Assembly: GCA_031763025.1 (NCBI GenBank)
Contig: JASSKH010000006.1
Location: 13,791,479-13,855,478, forward strand
From: Macrocystis pyrifera
Taxonomy: Eukaryota > Sar > Phaeophyceae > Laminariales > Laminariaceae
Length of the DNA stretch: 64,000 bases
Direction of reading: 5' to 3'
Positions 57,970-64,000 of the stretch are shown here, piece after piece. The notes beneath the pieces are model-generated. The model was not told the DNA's origin. It ran no database searches and saw only the letters and a program-made list of their open reading frames with translations. The translations under genes and the position numbers were made by a program. The first letter of the stretch is position 1; each line of letters begins with the position of its first letter.

Positions 57970-58185
57970 ACAATCCTAATGTACCGTAGGTTCAACACTC
58001 CTCCCAGAGCTATGATAGAGGGCATATTTACCAGCTGATACTGTGTGTGTGTGTGTGTTCTTCACATTAAACCGTTCTTCTACTCGTCGACATCCAGCAA
58101 GCCCAGTGTCCGTGCTGATTCTTCACCCTAGAAAGATACGAGCTCTGTGGTCACAGACTACGACACAGAGATAACACACCGTAAT
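57970..58185 (-). repeat. Dispersed repeat F, copy 2
   Basis: Reverse-complement partner of 54474-54640, including a (GT)n stretch at 58045-58059. It lies about 45 bases beyond the tRNA-Gly. Confidence 0.55.
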
Positions 58186-58497
58186 GCATTAATAGCCTGC
58201 GTAATACCATGCCTTCGCACTAGGTGCGGCCGACACAACATACATACATACGCCAGCAACCAAAATACACCATAAAGAAAGAGAAGCAACGAAAAAACCA
58301 AACCGAAAAAGAACAAGAAAAAGAAAAAGAAAAGGAGAAGAATCCCAAATAAATAAATAAAATGGGAAGCCAAAGCTCAGACACATACATACTTACCCCG
58401 AGCATGAGCCAAAAGGGACGTATACTGGGCAGGTATTTTAGGGGCTGTGAGTCGGCATTAAGTCGGCGATTATTAATACCAGGTACCTGGTAGTTAC

Positions 58498-58606
58498 TAT
58501 TACGGGGGTCGATAGTTAACGGGACCAAATTTTGCTAGTAAAAATAGGTAAATATATAGGTTTTTGTCTATACCATAGGTCCTATTAACTATGTACCCCC
58601 GTAATA
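58498..58606 (-). mobile_element. MITE family 1 copy
   Basis: TA-flanked, TTACGGGGG and CCCCCGTAA ends, reverse core. The left flank contains taccaggtacctggta. Confidence 0.88.
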
Positions 58607-60608
58607 ATCACACAACTAGTCAGTCGTAAAACGGAGGTGCCGACTGTCCGACTTACTGGGTTTCCTTAATTGTAAGAAGGCGTTCTTTATGCGGGCTCCA
58701 GCAAGCAGAAAAACATACGAATTACACCTTCGGAAATTTGCGCCATGGTTTATGAGAGTTAAGACAAACAATTTGGCATGGTTGTTTTTGTTGGGTAATG
58801 AGAAAAAAAATGAGGACTGGTATATTTTTATATTTTTCTCGTTCTTAAGGCGCCATTTTACGATTTTTTCGGGATTTTTTGGCAACAACTGACGCACTAA
58901 AACATATATATACCCGTCGTCATTTTTTTCACATTGCCATGAAGAATAACCATGCCAATTTTTGTTTCTCAACTCTCAAAAACCCTTAAAATGGCGCAAA
59001 AATAATTTCCCGGAAGGGTAATTTTTCCCGTAAGGTTCCAAATTTGCTCAATGCATTGTTGTATTAATATTAATAGTACTTCGGCAGGTATTTCTTACTA
59101 CTGCCTTGTAGGCTCGCAGCAAAAAAAATGGTGACAGGGACATCTTCCCCATGTTGCTGCGGCCATGCCAAGACTTTTTAGTGTCGGCTTACTCGGTGTA
59201 CTCGTAGTGACCGAAATATGGCCTGAATGCATACGAATTGTCTTGATTTCACCATAGGAAGGTAATCCCAAAGAGTATTGGCATAGCGCCTCTTGAATTA
59301 TTACGAAGAATGTCAACATCTCTCGAAGTACAACTCGCACGCCAAAAATGTCTTGACCGGTGTGTGCTGCTTGTCCGCGCGTTCATGAACACATGTCCAG
59401 AGTTGAAAACTTCGACGATTTTTCTTTTTGTTGCCCGAAGGTGGTGAAATATTGTGCTTCTTTCTGGAACCAGCTCCTCGTATTACTGTAGTAGGAAGGC
59501 GTTCTGTTAATGAAGGATGCAGCTTTTCAACGCGAATCGCTGAGGGGTGCGGATACCCTCGTGCCCTGCGGCACTGCACCGCAGCGCGTGGCGGGAGATC
59601 CACACGCACGCGCGCGCATATGACGGGGTAGATCATCTCTCTCTCTCTCTCTCTCGACGGTGCCGAAGGCATAACGCTTTGTGTTTGCGCATGATATTGT
59701 TTGAACAGATGGTTTGCGACTTGCGACTTGCGACTTGCTGTCGCCATCGACCCGCGCGAGTATCACGCTATATATGCATATAGGTTTGGGAGTGATGGCA
59801 GTAAACGAACACCACCACGCAGCACGGAGGCTTCTCGGTGGCCTATTCAATGGCGGCTAACTCGAACACTACTATCCTTGGTGACAGGGCTTCGATTCTC
59901 GGTATAGCACCGGTGCTTATTCATCAAACGACATCGACTGCGGAAGAGCGCATCCAAAAGCGCAGGTAGGCACAATCCGACGCGAGTCGACGAGGAAAGA
60001 AAGTGCACAACTCTTATTTCGATTTCGATACAAAATCAAGGCACGTATACACCGAAAAAGGGAGGGAGGGGGGAGAAAGGCGTACCAGCTGACCCAATTG
60101 GATCTGAGTTACGACCGGGAGGGAACAGGAATAACAAGGGCGAGGATAATGACCGGGAAGGGCAAGAAAGGCCTTTTCTTGTGAAAAAAGTAGTTTATGC
60201 ACCGCTGTCGTTCTACCAAGTGTTAAATACGGCATGGTACGTATAATAGCTTGGTGGTGAGTTCGCTGTCTCGCTCGTATCCCCGTCAGAAAATACTGCG
60301 ACTGGACCAGTTGTTGCCACGGCCCTCTAGTCCGGGAAGGGAGCTACACTGTCTGTACTTCTCGTTTATATAGTTTTCTTGTGTAAGCTGAAGCCGTTCT
60401 TGTTTGTGTGTTAAAACTGACGTGGACCCAGGCCATATTTGTTGGGCTTTTCTTGCGTAAAATGAAGCCAGATAGACCTCTGGGGTAGCTTTCAGCGGGA
60501 TCGTCCGGAGGCAACCTCCGTAGGCGCCTCCACCGGGACCTCTCCCGGCAGGGGGTGCTTGCATCGCTCAACTGACTTCAGCCAACCGACTGGCCGACTA
60601 AGGTCAGC
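58607..60608. other. Unassigned
   Basis: A minus-strand frame at 59313-59747 has no family resemblance and crosses a (CT)n tract (59635-59654). (GCGACTT)3 lies near 59716-59737. Confidence 0.45.
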
Positions 60609-60718
60609 TATTACGGGGGGCTATAGTAAATAGGACCTACGGTACACACAAAAACCTATATATTTACCTATTTTTTACTAACAATATTTGGTCCTATTTA
60701 CTACGCTCCCCCGTAACA
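60609..60718 (+). mobile_element. MITE family 1 copy
   Basis: TATTACGGGGGGC left, CTCCCCCGTAACA right, forward core acacacaaaaacctatatat. Confidence 0.88.
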
Positions 60719-61336
60719 GTCCCATTAATAGCGACTAGTTATCAGTCATGAAACGCTACCGATCCACAGCCTAGTACCTGGGTATCATATACATATTTTC
60801 TCTACCTGATTATAGTATACCTGGCATGCTCTTATGGACCCTAATAGATATCCGAGCGGCAGAAAACATGTGCAAGCTGAGACCGATTAAATCATAAAAA
60901 AACGTTTTCCACAACTCTGCCTCAAGAACACCCTGCTCCCGCTTGGCACCCTCGTCCCATCCAGACCTCATTCCATCCCGGCCTGAGCCCTTCAAACTTA
61001 ACCTGGATACGTCGAAGGACATATATAATCGCTGGCAAGTGTGCCTGTGGGTTGTCAACCCCCAGATACGGCCAACCTGTGTTTTTTGGCCAGCCAATCG
61101 CGTGATGGTTCGTGTGGTGTGGTTTTACTCGATTCCAGTCCGTGCCTGTTTTTGGCTCTAAACGAACCGGGCGTACCCGTTTCTGGCTATTGCCCGTCAT
61201 GTAAGCGTCTGGACGAAGGAACTCACGTGCCTGGCATACGGTGTACCTGGTGCCCCGTTCAAGCTGTACCCGGTATAAGTTATACCTCGTGTATTGCATC
61301 AACCGTGATCAACGACATAATGAAAACGCCTTCCGA

Positions 61337-61497
61337 TCAAATGCTGTTTTTTTTTAATACCGGATCGCAGATGGGAACACAAACCACAGAGTGACCTCAA
61401 AGTCATCACAAAGTTCTGATCAAATGCTGTTTTCTTGATACCGGATCGCAGATGGGAACACAACCACAGAGTGACCTCAAAATCATCACAAAGTCAT
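61337..61497. repeat. Tandem duplication, ~80-bp unit
   Basis: gatcaaatgctgtttt, ataccggatcgcagatggga and ccacagagtgacctcaaa occur twice in tandem, differing mainly in T-run length. Confidence 0.9.
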
Positions 61498-61654
61498 CAG
61501 AGAGCGACCACAGAGTGTCGAAAAAATGAAGCGCACCTCGAGGACGGCCTGCGCGCTGGGAGGCGCGACCACTCGAACGGAGGGGTCCAGCAGTCCAGCT
61601 AGCGCCTGGACAGTACGGGCTGCATCGGTCGAAAAATAACAAGGGCGTCAGAGG

Positions 61655-61990
61655 AGGAGTTATGGCACAGCCAGAGGTTGGTAGAGGCAAACAGGCGTTT
61701 CATGGTAAGGAAAAGAGGAGTGCTGTGGTGGGCGCGGACGAGTGCAGTAGTCCCGCAAGGGCCTGGACCGTACAGGTTGTACCGACAAACAAAGGAGAGA
61801 GAGAGGGAGGGGGAGGCACGGCACAACCGGGGGTTGAAAGTGGTAGCCCGGCGTTTATTTCGAAAAAGAGAGGGGCGCTATGACCGTGCGGGCTGTACCA
61901 GTCTATAAAAAGGGGAAGTGGCCGGGGTGGACACGGCACAACCAGGGGTTGGCAGAGGCAGCAAGGCGTTTGTTTTTTCAAGAGGGGGGG
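61655..61990. repeat. Tandem repeat, three ~120-160-bp units
   Basis: ggcacarcc-rgggttg followed by an aggcgttt segment recurs near 61662, 61820 and 61938. Confidence 0.75.
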
Positions 61991-62409
61991 GGCTGATGAG
62001 GAGTAACTCGGTGTGGCCAGTACGCGCGACCCTCGCCATTTCTGCGCGTTATTTAGTGCGACATGGAGGGCTTCGCGCTTCATAAATTGTGTGTTCGTCT
62101 TCAAAATCGGAAACGCGTAGATACTTACATACCTGGTGCTGAGTCACGGGGTGGAAAACAAATCTAAATAACACCAAGTGCCAGGTACGATAGTTTCTGG
62201 TATTGTTATCCGGCAGCATCTCTGATTCGGAGGCGGGCGCTCTTCCGAACGGACCACCCACGTTATCTTCCTGGTCGGCTAAAGACTTTCTATACCAATA
62301 CCAACATTATTAATTTGTGATCTTTAAAAGTTCCTATATCACATTTGACCATTTTTTTTAATCGATATTTCTTTTCATCGCCCGTAGAGTCTTTAGGCGC
62401 ATTTTCACT

Positions 62410-62575
62410 CAGTGGGCCGACCGGCCGACCGGCCGCCAAAAACAACAACGAATAAATTTTCACTCATTTTCCTCGCGGTGGCAGTGATCGCCGACCGGCC
62501 GCCAGCAGCAACATCAAATGTTTTTGTAGTCATTTTCCTCACGGTGGCAGTGATCGTCGAACCCCTGAGAAATTA
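62410..62575. repeat. Tandem ~75-bp repeat
   Basis: ccgaccggccgcca, cattttcctcrcggtggcag and tgatcg recur twice, with an extra gaccggccgacc at the start. Confidence 0.75.
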
Positions 62576-62639
62576 CCAGGAAGTCTGTAACGGCGGCGAG
62601 GTCCTTCGTCACGCGGTCCCCATCCCAAAGGACCTGGGA

Positions 62640-62835
62640 TCAGCCAATCAGAGCGGAGGGAAAAGCGGCGCAATCCATTCAGGGGTCAATCAGAGCGAGG
62701 GGACAGAGGTGCGGTTCCTATAGTAGCAACCAATCAGAGCGACTGGGAAAACGGCGTGATCCCTTGAGCAGCAACCAATCAGAGCGACTGGAAAAAAACG
62801 GCGGGATTCCTTCAGCAGCAGCCAATCAAAGCGAA
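62640..62835. repeat. Five-unit CCAATCAGAGCG array
   Basis: CAATCAGAGCG (last copy CAATCAAAGCG) occurs near 62645, 62689, 62732, 62773 and 62823, spaced 41-50 bases. Each contains or nearly contains CCAAT. An inverted gattggctg lies near 62970. Confidence 0.8.
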
Positions 62836-62852
62836 GGAAAAATACGAGATCT

Positions 62853-62891
62853 CTGCAGCAGCAGCAGCAGTAGCAGCAGCAGCAGCAGACA
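62853..62891. repeat. (CAG)n microsatellite
   Basis: About 11 CAG/TAG units. A second (CAG)7 tract lies at 63546-63568. Confidence 0.95.
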
Positions 62892-63212
62892 GCCAGACCT
62901 TGGGGAACACAGCGCGATTTGATTGTTCCAGCAGCAAATTGAAAATAAAGAGGTGCAATTCCTCTTCCTGATTGGCTGTTGCGACAGCTGCTTGTGACGA
63001 TGCTGTTCGAGGAGCACCACATCCGTTTTCATTTTTTTTGGACGCATGACTGCGCCAGGGGAAGCAGCACCTACACACAATGAAGCTCCATAATTTAGGA
63101 GCACAGGCTGTTTCCTACGCGGTTCGATTTCGAGCTTCAGATTCGTATTTTTCGACCTAAAAAATGAATGCCCTTGCTTATGCCATCCGAATACGCAAAC
63201 TACGACCGGAAT

Positions 63213-63303
63213 TTTTTCGATTTGAGAATCCAATGACCCAAGTCGTCGGAATTTGGGCCAAAATCCTACGACTTGGGTCATCAGATTTTCAAATCGAAAA
63301 ATG
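63213..63303. repeat. Small near-perfect palindrome
   Basis: ttttcgatttgagaatcc..gacccaagtcgt is inverted as acgacttgggtc..gattttcaaatcgaaaa around a short centre. The arms are about 40 bp with a few mismatches. Confidence 0.85.
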
Positions 63304-63962
63304 GCCTGCTCTCTAAGTTCAAGATGTTATCCACGACAGAAAACAGCAGCTGAACGATCGATTAGTAGTTGGATGGTGACACAGCTGTATAGCGGCGTTG
63401 CTTCGCGCCCGACGCGCGGTCGGCGCGTCTCTCCGTGTCCAGACTACAGTCGGCTGGCGCGGGCTCGGGCCTAGAGACCACGAGAAGCGCACCCGGCGCG
63501 CAGCTCTTCGTGGATATGTACTAGTTGACTATACTGCTGTACATCAGCAGCAGCAGCAGCAGCAGCAGTCAGTCACATTGTGAAACACAAAATACCAAGA
63601 CACGACTCTAGCGCACTCGCCACGTGTCTTCGCCTCCAGACCAGAGGCAGTCAGCCTTGGCTCGGACGCCTGGGTCCTACGCGCAGTGCCGTTCACCTAG
63701 CGCGTCTCTTCGCAACGCCATACCACAACATCAGCCGTTGGTCTCGGGGTTTGCTCGAATCTCTCTGCACGCACAATAAATCTGATTTTTCCGCATGGGA
63801 AGACTGTTTTGCCAAGTTCACATCTGAAAATGAGATCGGGTCAAAATCTGCAGCAGCTCAAAAATCGAACCGCATAGGAAGCAGCCTCAAGACTAACAAA
63901 AAGCGAAACACTGATTTTCGATAAAGTTAAAAAGTGTAACCCGATAAACCCGTCCCGAAGCC
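63304..63962. other. Unassigned
   Basis: GC-rich 63400-63520 and one CAG tract. Frames are short and not recognisable. Confidence 0.45.
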
Positions 63963-64000
63963 TATTTACGGGGGAACATAGTAATCAGGACCAAACATGC
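63963..64000 (-). mobile_element. MITE family 1 copy, cut by the window end
   Basis: tatttacgggggaacatagt followed by aggaccaaacat. The order of core bases indicates the reverse orientation. The element continues past 64000. Confidence 0.75.

Noticed and set aside
59313..59747. 144-codon minus ORF
   Set aside because: Crosses a (CT)n microsatellite; no recognisable domain.

Overview
The window looks like nuclear DNA of an intron-rich, repeat-laden eukaryote. Two protein-coding genes can be read with consistent splice phases and a third fits a known ribosomal protein. Introns are roughly 0.2-3 kb with GTGAGT/GTAAGC-type donors and C/T-rich acceptors, and most of the remaining sequence is transposon debris, satellites and homopolymer or microsatellite runs. 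The ribosomal protein sequence and genome style (intron-dense, CAG repeats, poly-C/G runs, abundant MITEs) fit a stramenopile such as a brown alga. That placement is an inference, not a demonstration.

Layout. 1-5.8 kb: no gene; MITE copies, a SINE nested in a MITE, TTG/TGC microsatellites. 5.86-8.30 kb: a complete gag-only LTR retrotransposon on the minus strand, carrying a perfect 171-bp-arm hairpin. 8.3-15.2 kb: repeat desert with several TIR elements and short-word clusters. 15.2-19.3 kb: diverged relatives of the LTR element, one with a three-fold tandem of its LTR/primer-site border, and a second full SINE. 19.3-23.3 kb: nothing coding recognised. 23.28-26.25 kb (minus): 40S ribosomal protein S5/uS7, four exons, N-terminal exon not found. 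31.3-40.63 kb (plus): an eight-exon gene for a putative mitochondrial protein with a helix-turn-helix like that of Bot1/mS45 mitoribosomal proteins. Its introns hold long pyrimidine and purine tracts and several copies of a ~0.55-kb repeat. 41.2-44.5 kb: two arrays of a ~42-bp satellite. 46.09-50.27 kb (minus): three 3' exons of an unrecognised gene. 48.4-49.8 kb: inside that gene's long intron, a MITE and a foldback-like element with a 16-bp minisatellite arm. 51.6-53.87 kb (plus): a decayed non-LTR retrotransposon. 54-64 kb: repeats, one tRNA-Gly(GCC), one decayed tRNA-like sequence, a CCAAT-motif array and a small palindrome.

The genes show no operon-like relation. The notable biology is how transposable elements sit against the genes: the ~0.55-kb repeat ends in poly-C within tens of bases of splice sites in two different genes, and a MITE lies 13 bases from a splice donor. 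At least fourteen copies of one TA-flanked MITE family occur in 64 kb. No CRISPR, bacterial operon or viral genome is visible.
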